The translations under genes were made by a program, and so were the position numbers. The notes beneath the pieces were generated by a model. That model did no database searches. It was not told where the DNA came from and saw only the letters and a list, made by a program, of their open reading frames with translations. A stretch of DNA of 21,456 bases. Source: Didymodactylos carnosus (lineage: Eukaryota; Rotifera; Eurotatoria; Philodinida; Philodinidae). The stretch lies in contig CAJNOQ010003096.1 of the NCBI GenBank assembly GCA_905250885.1, positions 1 to 21,456 of the forward strand, given 5' to 3'. The first letter of the stretch is position 1. Every line of letters begins with the position of its first letter. Positions 1-8,295 of the stretch are shown here, in pieces.

Positions 1-14
1 AACACTGATGATAG

Positions 15-272
15 CTGAATACATTTCGACGGATATTTATAATTATCAGGTCGTGCGTTGTTTGTGGTAAAACTGACCCGTCAGTGTCGAAGGTCTTGCA
101 CGATGAATTGAGAAAGTTGATATTCATAAGACGATCAGTTATGGTACCGAAAGGAGCCCGATGTTGTGGTGATCATATGAATGGAAATACTGACTGGTGT
201 GGTCGAAACATTTTCAAAATGAATTTCAACATCTTTGGGTTTTCGGGAAATTGGGGTTTCTCAAAAACTTGA
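15..272 (+). CDS. Possible zinc-binding exon, partial, family not named
   Basis: An open stretch begins after a TAG at 12-14 and ends in a stop at 270-272. Its most protein-like part has C-V-V-C-G-K near base 54, and then, about 30 residues on, PKGARCCGDH. A C-x2-C pair followed by C-C-x2-H is a plausible four-ligand zinc site. I recall similar short N-terminal modules in bdelloid proteins linked to transposase-like or DNA-binding families, but I cannot name the family. The sequence just upstream (TTATCAG) could be a splice acceptor, which would make this an internal exon. The last 25 residues are Phe/Asn-rich and look like read-through into non-coding sequence. No start codon is convincing (the only early candidate is a GTG at 84). 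It could be a remnant rather than a live exon. Confidence 0.3.
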   Translation: MNTFRRIFIIIRSCVVCGKTDPSVSKVLHDELRKLIFIRRSVMVPKGARCCGDHMNGNTDWCGRNIFKMNFNIFGFSGNWGFSKT

Positions 273-647
273 AAAATTCGTATCTTTTCAAGAAAGCACC
301 ATGGGCCCGAAGCAAGTTGGGCTAGTTCACAGCTATCTATGGGCTATCTAACAAAAATAGTCTCACTCGAAAAGCGACTGAACACCTCAAGAGGTTCCCT
401 CGTTAGTACAGATATACTGTATATTAGCCAAGTATAAGACAACAGGAAATGTATAACACAAACAAGCAGAGCAGTCCTTTACTCAATACTTTCGGGACAA
501 ACAAAACATTATACTCTTCTCTATAATATACTGTTCGATAGCGCTTGAAACTCTCCACAAACTGACCTGGACACAGAACGGCGTCACCATCACTGGAGGC
601 CAAAACAAAGCAATGCAATGCGTCTAACTAATTCTCCTACCTTTCAG
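273..647. other. Non-coding stretch
   Basis: No convincing coding sequence on either strand. It contains one copy of a 26-bp repeat (408-433) and ends in a pyrimidine-rich tract and TTTCAG (642-647), which suits the 3' end of an intron preceding the NHL exon. Confidence 0.5.
408..433 (+). repeat. 26-bp direct repeat, copy 1
   Basis: The block beginning ACAGATATACT and ending TTAGCCAAGT recurs at 1178-1203 with one mismatch. Weaker similarity continues about 20 bp further (both run into GGAAAT). The two copies bracket the NHL exon and the palindromic element, about 770 bp apart. Confidence 0.7.
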
Positions 648-949
648 TTCTCTATGTGGATGATGATCAAAGTGTCTTGATCGCTGACAACGAGAATCAC
701 CGTATTGTGGAATGGAAGCCTAATGTCATGAGTGGTCAAGTAGTGGCCGGTGGCAATGGCCAAGGAAATCGAACTGATCAATTGGATCGACTATCAGATG
801 TGATTGTCGACCAAGAGACAGACAGTCTGATCATCTGCGATTTTGGAAACCGACGAATGCTGCGATGGTCTCGTCGAAGTCGAACAAGTGAGAAACCATC
901 ACCGAGAATATCCAAGTTAATAGAAGCGGAAGGCACTGGAACTTTTTGA
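648..949 (+). pseudogene. NHL-repeat protein exon, frameshifted and truncated
   Basis: NHL repeats form beta-propeller blades used for binding proteins, RNA or glycans; bdelloids carry many such genes. The exon starts right after TTTCAG at 642-647. Its translation reads LYVDDDQSVLIADNENHRIV, then EWKP, GG-NG-GN, LDRLSDVIVDQETDSLIICD and FGNRRMLRWSRR: about two blades with the typical 'D...N-HR(I/V)-W' and 'D-GNRR(M)-RW' signatures. After WSRRSRTS the frame turns into unrelated residues. In the next frame the familiar continuation (E-T-I-T-E-N-I-Q) appears, which implies a one-base loss around 887-892. The open frame then ends at a TGA (947-949) inside the palindrome that starts at 938. The exon is therefore broken twice, and no downstream blades are seen. 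The family is fairly certain; its specific role is not inferable. Confidence 0.8.
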
Positions 950-1141
950 AATTAATACAGACTAATTTAAAAAAGTCGCATCTTAAATTCGCGCATATTA
1001 ACTCAACTTGATAAATTAACTCAAATTAATATGAACTACTCGAAATTAATTGGGTTTGACTTAATTTATCAATTGAATTAGTTTGCGCAAATATAATATG
1101 CGACTTTTTTAAATTAGTTTGCATTAATTTGCAAAAGTTCC
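938..1141. mobile_element. ~204-bp near-perfect palindrome, MITE/foldback-like
   Basis: The left end starts GGAACTTTTTGAAATTAA and the right end is its near reverse complement, finishing CAAAAGTTCC. The first ~44 bp of each arm match with four mismatches and one gap-free alignment. The inner part (GCGCA.. and ..TTGATAAATTAA) continues to pair almost to the centre near 1040, so the whole element can fold into one long hairpin. It is >80% A+T and has no ORF. A CGGAAG hexamer occurs on both sides (927-932, 1145-1150) and may be a target duplication, though the spacing to the arms is not exact. It interrupts the NHL reading frame. Confidence 0.75.
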
Positions 1142-1177
1142 AATCGGAAGTCTATAGAATTCTAATTCTTGCATAGC

Positions 1178-1203
1178 ACAGATATACTATATATTAGCCA
1201 AGT
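1178..1203 (+). repeat. 26-bp direct repeat, copy 2
   Basis: Second copy of the block at 408-433, with A for G at one position. It lies 37 bp beyond the palindrome. It may mark the ends of an older, larger insertion or be a dispersed repeat fragment. Confidence 0.7.
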
Positions 1204-1592
1204 GAAAGGCCAGCGGAAATATATCAAATACGGGCGCTTGGCTACTTGTCGTTACAGAGAAAATCGTCTGACAAGGGGATTTTCGCCCAAAACTGGAACA
1301 GTCAGCCTTGATGCAGCAACCTTATCTTAAAAACTGATAAAGCACATTTTCTAGATCACAAATCCTTCACAGCACGTGAAGAATGACCTTTCCGATTTTG
1401 ATCTATTTTTTTCAACCTTGAGTATTTTTTCATATTGGGACTTAAATTAGCAACTTTGAGTTTTTATTTAACATAAGAAAACAGAACAGTCAACGAAAAT
1501 AAGAATGATTTACACACGCAAAAATCTATCTGACAACTGGGACTAGCGGAATATACATCAATACATGAACTTGTCCATAACAGTTATTATAT
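1204..1592. other. Non-coding stretch
   Basis: AT-rich with many stops in all frames. I see no gene, repeat or structured RNA here. Confidence 0.5.
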
Positions 1593-2260
1593 TTAGTTAT
1601 AGTGTTCATCGATATCGATTTGTTTATCCGAAACATTCAATAAGTCACGCCCACCATGTTCGTCATCTTCACAAGTTAAAAATTTTTCAGTTTTTGAAAA
1701 AGCTGGACGTTGATAATGTAAATAATTGGCAATTTCGTTAACTGTTACATCTGCTGGCGGAAATAATTTCTCACGTAATTTATTTTTATTAACAAATATC
1801 ATAGTGTCATTTATTTGTATCGTACATAAATTTCTTAAAAAGTGGCCGACGGTGAATCGTTTTGTTCTATTGGTTTTATATGTAAAGTTGTATCTGTTAA
1901 TAATCCAACATCATAAGCTGTTCTAATCGTCCACATATATTGATCGTATGGAAAGTTTCTCATTAAATGATTAATGTCAAAGTTTTTGTCTGGTGTCATC
2001 GGTAGTGGAAACAACGATAAATTTGAACCACTGTCAATTAAAACACATTCAATTTGAACACCACCAAATACATTATCACAACTTGGTATTAGAAAACGGC
2101 CATGGTAATTTCTTACCTCAAAGCCTTCAACATTTTTGTTGATTAAACATATATTTAAACGAAGCTTAGAATCCGTAACTGTTGTGCTACTAGTCATCAT
2201 GCTAGTGCGTTGATAATTACAACGAAATTCTTCTGAAATAAACAACAAACCAGTCTTCAA
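1593..2260 (-). pseudogene. Reverse-strand gene with retropepsin-like DSG motif, frameshifted
   Basis: Two reverse-strand frames join into one protein-like sequence. The first (start ATG at 2258-2260, 141 codons) contains VQIECVLIDSGSNLSLFPLP. This hydrophobic-hydrophobic-D-S-G-S motif at residues 75-79 is typical of the catalytic aspartate loop of retropepsin-like and clan AA proteases. It then runs through MWTIRTAYDVGLLTDTTLHI. It ends at a TAA (1835-1837) next to a run of five T. In the adjacent frame coding continues (RNLCTIQINDTMIFVNKNKL), proceeds through LFPPADVTVNEIANYLHYQR and stops at 1593. A one-base indel between about 1838 and 1880 explains the break. It could be a host protein of the bdelloid 'DTG/DSG' type or a retroelement-derived protease domain. 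No reverse transcriptase, RNase H or integrase lies beside it, so I favour a lone domain. The frameshift could be a sequencing error in the homopolymer. Confidence 0.6.
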
Positions 2261-2448
2261 ATAGCATCAATGTACATATTGCCCAAGAAAATTCAATCAT
2301 AATGAGCAAGCAGCACAACACACATCATTCAGTCTGTTTATTACATTACAATGTGACAAAACCCAACGTAAGGCGTTCCGTTAATGATAGGAAATTCTAT
2401 CTCCAATACGGGATAATGAAACAAAAAAATTGATAAACAGATGGTAAT

Positions 2449-2864
2449 GTTAACGATAGGGGTGGCACTTTACCGTTTCTTTACAGGTAACGCAGTAACG
2501 CATGCGTTATTGCGTTACTGGTAACGAGTAACGCATACGTTATTGCGTTACTGCATGCGTTACTCGTTACCAGTAACTACTAACGAGATGCGTTTATTTT
2601 TCATAGCTTTTGTAACGAGTAACGCAGCGTTATTTGCGTTACTTTAACGCTTTTTTGCGTTACTTTTCTAGTAACGCAATAACGCATGCGTTACTCGTTA
2701 CCAGTAACGCATAATATAGTAACGCTTTAGTCGCATTGTGTCCGGAAGGTGATAAAACAATACATTTTCGGTTGTTCGTCACTCATACGGTGATATTTGA
2801 AAGCGTTGCTTTACTCAGTAAAGTAACGCATCAGTAAAGAAAATGTGCCACCCCTAGTTAACGA
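2449..2864. mobile_element. hAT-type MITE, 400 bp, with perfect 8-bp target duplication
   Basis: The element spans 2457-2856, starting TAGGGGTGGCAC and ending GTGCCACCCCTA. It is flanked by GTTAACGA at 2449-2456 and again at 2857-2864. An 8-bp duplication and a TIR of the (C/T)AGGGGTG type are hallmarks of hAT transposons. There is no ORF, so it is non-autonomous. After the TIRs (which continue into TTTCTTTAC on both sides) the interior is made almost entirely of GTAACG/CGTTAC words arranged in palindromes such as GTAACGCATGCGTTAC, plus a ~70-bp unique stretch (about 2728-2800). The exact duplication suggests the insertion is not very old. Confidence 0.9.
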
Positions 2865-3163
2865 TAATCTACAGTAGAGTTGTCAATAAGGATTCGAAGT
2901 ACAGACATGTTCTGCTGCAGAAATTTTACAATTGTAGCAGTACCTAAGGCAACTTTTTTTCTCTAAATATATATTTTTTTTTGGGTAGTTCTATTACCAC
3001 TCACAGAGAGTGGCAGCAGTGGCTCTTGCCATTTTCATAGAGTGGCAATAATGTCTATTGTCACTTCTCTATTAAATTACTGAAAAATGAGTGTATAGTG
3101 AAAGAACCATTACTCTCATCGAATTTCCCGTGAAGATTAAATAATATTTCTTGAAATCAATAG
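2865..3163. other. Non-coding, with a weak short palindrome
   Basis: No gene seen. Around 2988-3110 there is a degenerate inverted repeat: GTTCTATTACCACTCA on the left and a partial reverse complement on the right. It contains two AGAGTGGCA words and a TGGCAATA/TATTGTCA hairpin. It may be a decayed mini-element, but the arms are too diverged to define ends. Confidence 0.35.
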
Positions 3164-3739
3164 ATGTCAGGCGTTACCGGATGTTCTGAAGCCTGTAGAG
3201 ACGCTCTCATGGCAATGAAAGAACTCGTAGTAGGGCAGAAGCGGCGGTTTTCTGAAGAAAAAGGTGCACTCTGCAATTACTCAATATCAGTTGTAATATA
3301 TGGCGACAAAGCCTATGTATTTTGATGCATTTTTTGTAAAGATTTCAAATGACCCATCATCCGAAATATGCGAAGTACTTCATAAAGTTCAAAATGTCAT
3401 ATTACAACGACCAAAGACCTTAGAATCACGCACACATTAATTAAAAGCCGTAACGAACAAATGTTTGATGAAATTTTTGATTATTTGATAGATACAATAT
3501 CTTCAAAACACTCGAGAAAGAAAAAAATGATTAACTGGTTACAATTTTGTAAAAAACTATATCCTGTGCAACCGCGCGGTACGAATTTTTAGTATATAAA
3601 GTATTTTGTATTATGTAAACTTATCTAACCTATTTTGGACGATGGTAATTGTTTGCTACATGCATGCTGTATTTATTTATGCGGTCTACACGATCATCAA
3701 TTCATTCTTCGCCATGAATTAATAAATTTTCGCATCTAA
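3164..3739 (+). pseudogene. Decayed gene with A20/Cezanne-like OTU catalytic motif
   Basis: OTU proteins are cysteine deubiquitinases. The clearest segment (3635-3736) reads LDDGNCLLHACCIYLCGLHD followed by HQFILRHELINF. DGNCLLHA with the catalytic Cys and a later LR.(E/K)L helix is the pattern of the A20/Cezanne/TRABID branch. Upstream coding pieces line up on the same strand. First is a 53-codon ORF starting MSGVTGCSEACRDALMAMKE (3164-3325). Its frame continues one base off as DAFFVKISNDPSSEICEVLH. After another shift near 3430-3442 comes NEQMFDEIFDYLIDTISSKH and then INWLQFCKKLYPVQPRGTNF. Breaks seen: an extra T at about 3320, a shift near 3435, and in-frame stops at 3590-3592, 3626-3628 and 3737-3739. 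No His box is visible downstream. Some of the gaps could hide small introns, but several independent breaks favour a pseudogene. The OTU call is strong; joining all pieces into one gene is inference. Confidence 0.65.
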
Positions 3740-5013
3740 TGAATATTCATTGAGACATTGATGGACAACAAAAATGAGAAACGCTTTATCAATTATTCAT
3801 TTTCATCCAGATGAAATAACATTGGATAACGTATTAACTTAAAATTTCTTTTACCGCCGATCGTCTAGTATTTTTGACAGTTTTAGAGAGAAAGGAGGAA
3901 CTTGGAGTTATTTGCTAACTTATAGATAAAAATTGCATTCAGATCTAATCTAAACAGGTTTATTTCCACTTTTTAGGAATGGAAACACATCATTGACACA
4001 CTGACTGAGAATAGGATAATTAGTTAAGGGATCGGTCATGGACACTGCTTTCTTGCTCTGTGTCGCGCTGTTATTCATCCTAAAACACACAACAAAATTT
4101 TCACTTAGTCCTCATCAGTGAAGCATGTTTGAACACGAAATTTTCGAACACTGAAAGCATGTTTACGTCGACAGTTAGAACCAACGTTTGTCCGTATAAG
4201 ATTACCACGTCAGTACGAGTGCTATATATACACATGCTTTTTCTTATTCTATTTCACTTAGTTCTTATTCATAGCTAATTTATCAACTTATTTAAACTCA
4301 GTGTAAAATGAGTGTTTAAGTATGGCAGTCAATCGAAAAAAGTAGTGCAGTACTCCAGTGAAACCCGCAAAAGGAACTAACTGCATGCTAGTTGCAAGCT
4401 GTATCGTGAAACCATTAATGATTAGAAGCCTCCAGGCACATACGATAGACCAAGATATTTGTGATGAAGATCTGTTAGAAATATTGCAGGATGATGGAGC
4501 TCTCGAGAGCTCCTTAGACGGTCACCTATGTCGGCTAAGTGGATAAATCTCTATCAGAAATTCAAACTAATGTTTTAACCTGAAATCTCGCTGGCCATTT
4601 GAGGCTCTAGTCTCAGGTCGGTTCTCCGAACGGGGTTTCGTTCCGTTCGTCTCGAATTACGGCTTAGATCACGAAATATTCGCTTAACTAGGGAAAAGAA
4701 AAGAAGAAAAGTGCCTCAATTTAGGTACCCTTCATTCACTTTGTCTGTCCGCATACCATTTCTTACTGTCTCTCTTCATTGTTGGTGTGAGAATGTTTGA
4801 TCATTGTTCTAGTGTTCGGGAAGTTGCCATCTGTGCCAATGGTACCTTTGTCTCTTGTCAAGGTTAACCTTCGTCTTGTCGTCTGTGCATTCCTCACGAT
4901 AACGACAAGAAGCCATTTTACATACATCGTTATGTCCTCTTTCACGGACATGTTTGTACCTGTTCATTCATTACACAAGGTTGACATATGTTTGGTGATG
5001 AGTATTGCTCTAG
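3740..5013. other. Mostly non-coding; weak promoter-like patch
   Basis: No gene can be supported. A TATATATA at 4223-4230 could be a TATA box but has no convincing gene below it. The 62-codon frame at 4358-4546 starts with GTG, matches nothing I know, and is left uncalled. The patch 4585-4660 is less AT-rich and contains small hairpins (for example GAACGG..CCGTTC), but does not fold as a tRNA. The open sequence before 5014 reads as intron rather than protein. Confidence 0.4.
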
Positions 5014-5611
5014 CACCGGCAGACAAATTCTGGACGAAACGAGTTGATTATCATCAGAGTCGTCGTACAATGCTCAAATTTCTTCTATCCATTCGTTCGT
5101 CACGTGATAATCGGCAATTACTCGATTGGATCGATGAATGTGCACCATCATCACAAATAAACTGGAATGTCGTTGAAAAACACTATATTCAATTGCAGAA
5201 TATAATCGAACCGTATCAAGTATTACACAATGCCAACAATTTGGGTATCTATTGGGAGATGAAGATTAAAAATGTGGCGAATATAGTGGCTAGTCAACCT
5301 CGTCCATATCTTGTTCGATATCGTAACAGCGGATTTCGACCGGATGAGCTTAAAATCTATTGGAATTATAAACAGATTCGAGATATAATCAAAGATAGTT
5401 CATACAATCCAGTAACCGATATCGATGCCAGAAAAGCTCTCATCAAAGTACCTCTACAATTCAGATGGCTATCGCGCACTACTCGATCTAAAATATACAA
5501 TGATGGATGGCGGATTTATGTTACCTGAATTCGGTGTCGCTTATATCAAACGAGTGCGTTTCTTTCTCGATGGCAAAGAAGAGCGAATCACTGATCTAAT
5601 TGTGGCTGCTT
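5014..5611 (+). pseudogene. Exon of an unrecognised protein, one frameshift, good splice donor
   Basis: From CTCTAG (acceptor candidate, 5008-5013) the frame reads DKFWTKRVDYHQSRRTMLKF, NRQLLDWIDE, INWNVVEKHY, RPRPYLVRYRNSGFRPDELK and SYNPVTDIDARKALIK. It is a well-formed, mostly helical sequence of about 150 residues. At about 5450-5460 coding jumps one frame to YNSDGYRALLDLKYTMMDGG, then FMLPEFGVAYIKRVRFFLDG and ERITDLIVAA. It ends at a strong donor (T|GTAAGTATG, GT at 5612). The jump fits a one-base loss near CCTCTACAATTC; a tiny intron (for example 5398-5464) would also restore the frame but needs a weak GTTCAT donor. I do not recognise the family; no catalytic motif is evident. The next exon was not found downstream in this window, which supports decay or a long intron. 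Confidence 0.55.
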
Positions 5612-6791
5612 GTAAGTATGCTCGTATATGGTAGAGATGTCCTGCTATCGCTTATGATATTTTTCTTCAATAATTATCAGTCTTCAAATTCCTAAACATT
5701 ATTAAGGAAAATAAGAATATATATTTGAGTAAAAGGGACAATTTTTATTCACTCTACATCTGTGCTTGTGGTAAGTACGCGTTTGTTCTCGATCAGCCAA
5801 CGAAAAACGTATCATGTCTTACGAGGAAACCACTCGAACTGTCCGATCGCTATTTCACGAAACCTAGTGGACAATAGGTAATCAAGTGTGCTGACTAGTA
5901 TAGGTGCGGTACCCGAAAAAAGTATTGAAATATATACTTCAAACTGTCCTCTACAAACTCGTGGGAAAAAATGAGCGCCCCCTCCCTCCTTAAGCAAAAT
6001 TTTCGCAATATAATCTATGAGAAACGGTTGAAAGCCTAAAAGGTTATCGACAAATACGTTTTCACTCATCAAAGTGGTGTATTATACGATGCAAAAGACA
6101 TGGAAAAAATGTCGAGCATTTGTTCCTGATGCGCTGGCGATTTAATTGTTTTTCCGTTAGAAAGAGCAAAGTCTGAAATCAAAGAACATAGACACTTTTC
6201 AAAGAACACTTTTTTGGTGCATCCCGATTTTCATACTTGGAAAGTATAAACTTCTGAGGATCTTTACTTTTCATGATCTGGAACAGGAAACAGTGCAATC
6301 AAGTATGAAATATTTAATATAGTTTTCTAGAGAATTGCATGGCAAATCTTTTAAGAAACAAGCTGAAACTTGAACCATAACAATTGAGCGAGATATCAAC
6401 AAAATACCCTCGTATGGAAGTATTTTTTTTGAAGACCGAAGACTGTACAGCATTCATCGATTTTTGGAAAGCTATCAATAGATTTTTGAGACTACACAAA
6501 GTACAACACACGAATCAGAGTTAACTCAAGAAGCGACATGTGCGTCTTGAAGTCAGAGAAATAAACATGTTGCGATAGAATAAGCAAAAATATCTGAGAA
6601 AAACGTTTTAGGATGCCAGGGACTGTGCTCTATAAGTGAACAAACTATTAATCAACTTCACTCTTGCAAAAGGACAGTCTGAAGTGTAACGTAAACTTTT
6701 CAAGTGTTTGCGCTAAGGATATACAGCATTTAAAAACTAAGTAGCACAGCCGACGAATATTTGATTTAATTTAAAATTAACATTTCAAGTT
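5612..6791. other. Long non-coding stretch
   Basis: It begins as an intron donor (GTAAGT at 5612). After that I see no exon of the upstream gene and no other coding sequence. The reverse frame at 5812-6072 has no recognisable motif. No TIR pair or tandem repeat stands out. Confidence 0.45.
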
Positions 6792-6834
6792 CATATAAGC
6801 TTTATTCTGTCAAGATACAAGCGGAAGAATATTC
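6792..6834 (+). repeat. 43-bp direct repeat, copy 1
   Basis: The block TTCATATAAGCTTTATTCTG through AAGCGGAAGAATATTC recurs at 7047-7089 with a two-base difference (AAG versus AGA in the middle). It lies at the left edge of the mosaic repeat region. Confidence 0.7.
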
Positions 6835-7046
6835 CATTATAGTATTCTAAACTAAAACTATCGAAAACCACAAAATCAATTTTTGTACGAATAGAGATTC
6901 GAAAATGTGAACCTAGCTTTGTAGTACACTACAAAACTAAATTCACTGTTCTGTATCTATATTCTGTACAACAATTGAAGTTGTGCAATCGACTCGATGT
7001 TAGCAGTAGTCATTTTTTTTTATATGTTTTTTTGTGTTTTGTTTCA

Positions 7047-7145
7047 TATAAGCTTTATTCTGTCAGAATACAAGCGGAAGAATATTCTATTTCAAGTTAT
7101 TAATCCAATTCTGCAATATACTTTTCTACCGAATGTTTTTTGAAG
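7047..7145 (+). repeat. 43-bp repeat copy 2 fused to a dispersed 56-bp block
   Basis: 7047-7089 repeats 6792-6834. Immediately after, 7090-7145 (TTCAAGTTATTAATCCAATT onward through GAATGTTTTTTGAAG) matches 9620-9675 in direct orientation and about 7961-8013 in inverse orientation, with only a few mismatches. This is a block junction between two otherwise separate repeat families. Confidence 0.7.
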
Positions 7146-7302
7146 AAGTCAAAACCGGGAAACGGATAATAGAAAAACATTGCAGAAACGTCTTTTCCAC
7201 ATTCTAATAGAATCCATCCGATGAACGAATTTGAATTCACAAATATTCAAAAAAGACGACCAGCACTGTCAATCAAGAAAACAGATTTTATTAGACAATG
7301 AT

Positions 7303-7848
7303 TCATGGATATTTCGAAAAATCGTTTTTGAATAGTCTGGTTGGACCCCAAAAATGATACGTGTATTTAGATAGATTGAAATGTATTGTTTTAGCTTTTA
7401 AGCAAAATATAAGTGTAATGCACTCCGTTTGTGACATGGCATCTGTGAGATTCCACTGTAATCCACTGCTGTCCCAATCGCCAGTTTTCGTTAGTGCCCA
7501 TGTGCGACCGTTTCGACTTACACCTCCAACGGGGCCGGCTTCAATAACAGCATAGTTCTTGGCGTCTTCGAAAACGTTTAAAAACAAATGGCGGAATCCC
7601 ATTGAGTAAAGGAATCGATCGTCCAAAAACAGGGGGTCTGTAAATGTTGGACGAGCGCCTAATACAACAGTACAGGACGAAAGATGAGAAGGTGGCGTCC
7701 AGTCAGTCTTCTTTCTCTCAGAGAACAGATCAGCAAACAAGAACCGACCACTGTTAGTCTTCGAATTCGGCAGTCGAAGATCCGCGAAGTTTATCTGGTA
7801 GCCGGCAAGTACTGCAAGAACAACAGGGAGTGTAACTGACCATTGCAT
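7303..7848 (-). CDS. Small secreted protein, 181 aa, founder-like member of a local repeat family
   Basis: Complete reverse-strand ORF with ATG at 7846-7848. Residues 1-22 (MQWSVTLPVVLAVLAGYQIN) form a short signal peptide: a hydrophobic core after a short N-terminus. The mature part (SGRFLFADLFSERKKTDWTP, then SCTVVLGARPTFTDPLFLDD, FLYSMGFRHLFLNVF, AVIEAGPVGG, NGRTWALTKTGDWDSSGLQW) has three cysteines (59, 143, 149). It matches no family I know. The last ~25 residues and the stop lie in a repeat block that is non-coding elsewhere (8095-8163, 9470-9540), so the true C-terminus may have been replaced. The 54 bp upstream of the ATG are conserved at two other loci, with a pyrimidine tract and CTGCAG that look like a 3' splice or trans-splice acceptor. 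Partial copies occur at 8296-8467 (-), 8892-9071 (+) and 10659-10793 (+). Likely expressed and exported; function unknown. Confidence 0.65.
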   Translation of the reverse strand: MQWSVTLPVVLAVLAGYQINFADLRLPNSKTNSGRFLFADLFSERKKTDWTPPSHLSSCTVVLGARPTFTDPLFLDDRFLYSMGFRHLFLNVFEDAKNYAVIEAGPVGGVSRNGRTWALTKTGDWDSSGLQWNLTDAMSQTECITLIFCLKAKTIHFNLSKYTYHFWGPTRLFKNDFSKYP

Positions 7849-7902
7849 ATTGTAGCCAACTTAATTTAACTGCAGTAGGAGAAAATCCTCGTTAAGTTAA
7901 AC
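7849..7902 (-). promoter_or_regulatory. Conserved 5' flank with splice-acceptor-like site, copy 1
   Basis: Read on the reverse strand this flank runs GTTTAACTTAACGAGG, then TTTTCTCCTACTGCAG, then TTAAATTAAGTTGGCTACAAT and the ATG. The pyrimidine-rich tract ending CTGCAG about 21 nt before the ATG looks like a 3' splice acceptor of a 5'UTR intron or a spliced-leader trans-splicing site (trans-splicing is known in bdelloids). The same 54 bp occur at 8839-8891 and 10605-10658. Confidence 0.55.
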
Positions 7903-7918
7903 TTAATGAATCATTAAA

Positions 7919-8098
7919 GAAATATCCATGAATCATTGTCTAATAAAATCAAAAAACACTTCAAAAAACATTCAATAGAAAAGTATATTGCAGAATTTGA
8001 TTAATAACTTGAAATGCACTTGCACTGTTGTGCAAGTTCTATTGAATGTTTTTTGAAGTGTTCGCTGATTTTATTAGACAATGATTCATGGATATTTC
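7919..8098. repeat. 180-bp foldback: 60-bp arms around a 60-bp loop
   Basis: Arms 7919-7978 and 8039-8098 are reverse complements over 60 nt with three mismatches (GAAATATCCATGAATCATTG ... ATTCAATAG). The loop carries the first copy of the 20-nt hairpin (8018-8037). A related but shortened structure lies at 9536-9693, where the second arm is only ~38 nt. Confidence 0.85.
8018..8037. repeat. 20-nt perfect hairpin, copy 1
   Basis: ACTTGCACTGTTGTGCAAGT: 8-bp perfect arms around a 4-nt loop (TGTT). Identical copies occur at 8310-8329 (same orientation), and with loop AACA at 9038-9057 and 9597-9616. Confidence 0.9.
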
Positions 8099-8178
8099 GA
8101 AAAATCTTTGTGGAATAGTCTCGTTGGACCCCAAAAATGATACGCGTATTTAGATAGATTGAGATCTAAATACTACTA

Positions 8179-8203
8179 CTTGCGTACCTTTTTAGTACGC
8201 AAG
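8179..8203. repeat. Hairpin with 9-bp perfect stem
   Basis: CTTGCGTAC, a 7-nt loop, then GTACGCAAG. It lies exactly where the right arm of the inverted repeat carries the 272-nt extra segment (9181-9452), so it may mark an excision footprint or a fold-back synthesis event. Confidence 0.7.
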
Positions 8204-8295
8204 ACGAAGTAAAGTGACAGTTGCACAGTCTTCGGTCTTCAAAAAAAGTACTACAAAACGAGCGTCTGAATCCCATAGAGTAAAGCAATCGATCG

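Noticed and set aside
4358-4546. 62-codon forward frame
   Set aside because: GTG start, no motif, no splice sites and no homology I recognise. The C-terminal half is acidic and could be an exon scrap, but support is too thin.
4585-4665. Possible tRNA or structured RNA in a less AT-rich patch
   Set aside because: Local hairpins exist but there is no acceptor stem, no GGTTC-type T-arm and no A/B box pair in register.
4797-5013. N-terminal part of the 243-codon frame as protein
   Set aside because: The composition looks like intron read-through and the sequence is unlike the well-formed protein after 5014, where an acceptor-like TAG lies.
5812-6072. 86-codon reverse frame, and a forward LRGNH phrase near 5818
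   Set aside because: The reverse frame has no motif. The LRGNH resemblance to phosphatases is five residues in a short frame with no other phosphatase motif.
7361-7555. 64-codon forward frame
   Set aside because: It is the antisense shadow of the 181-aa gene.
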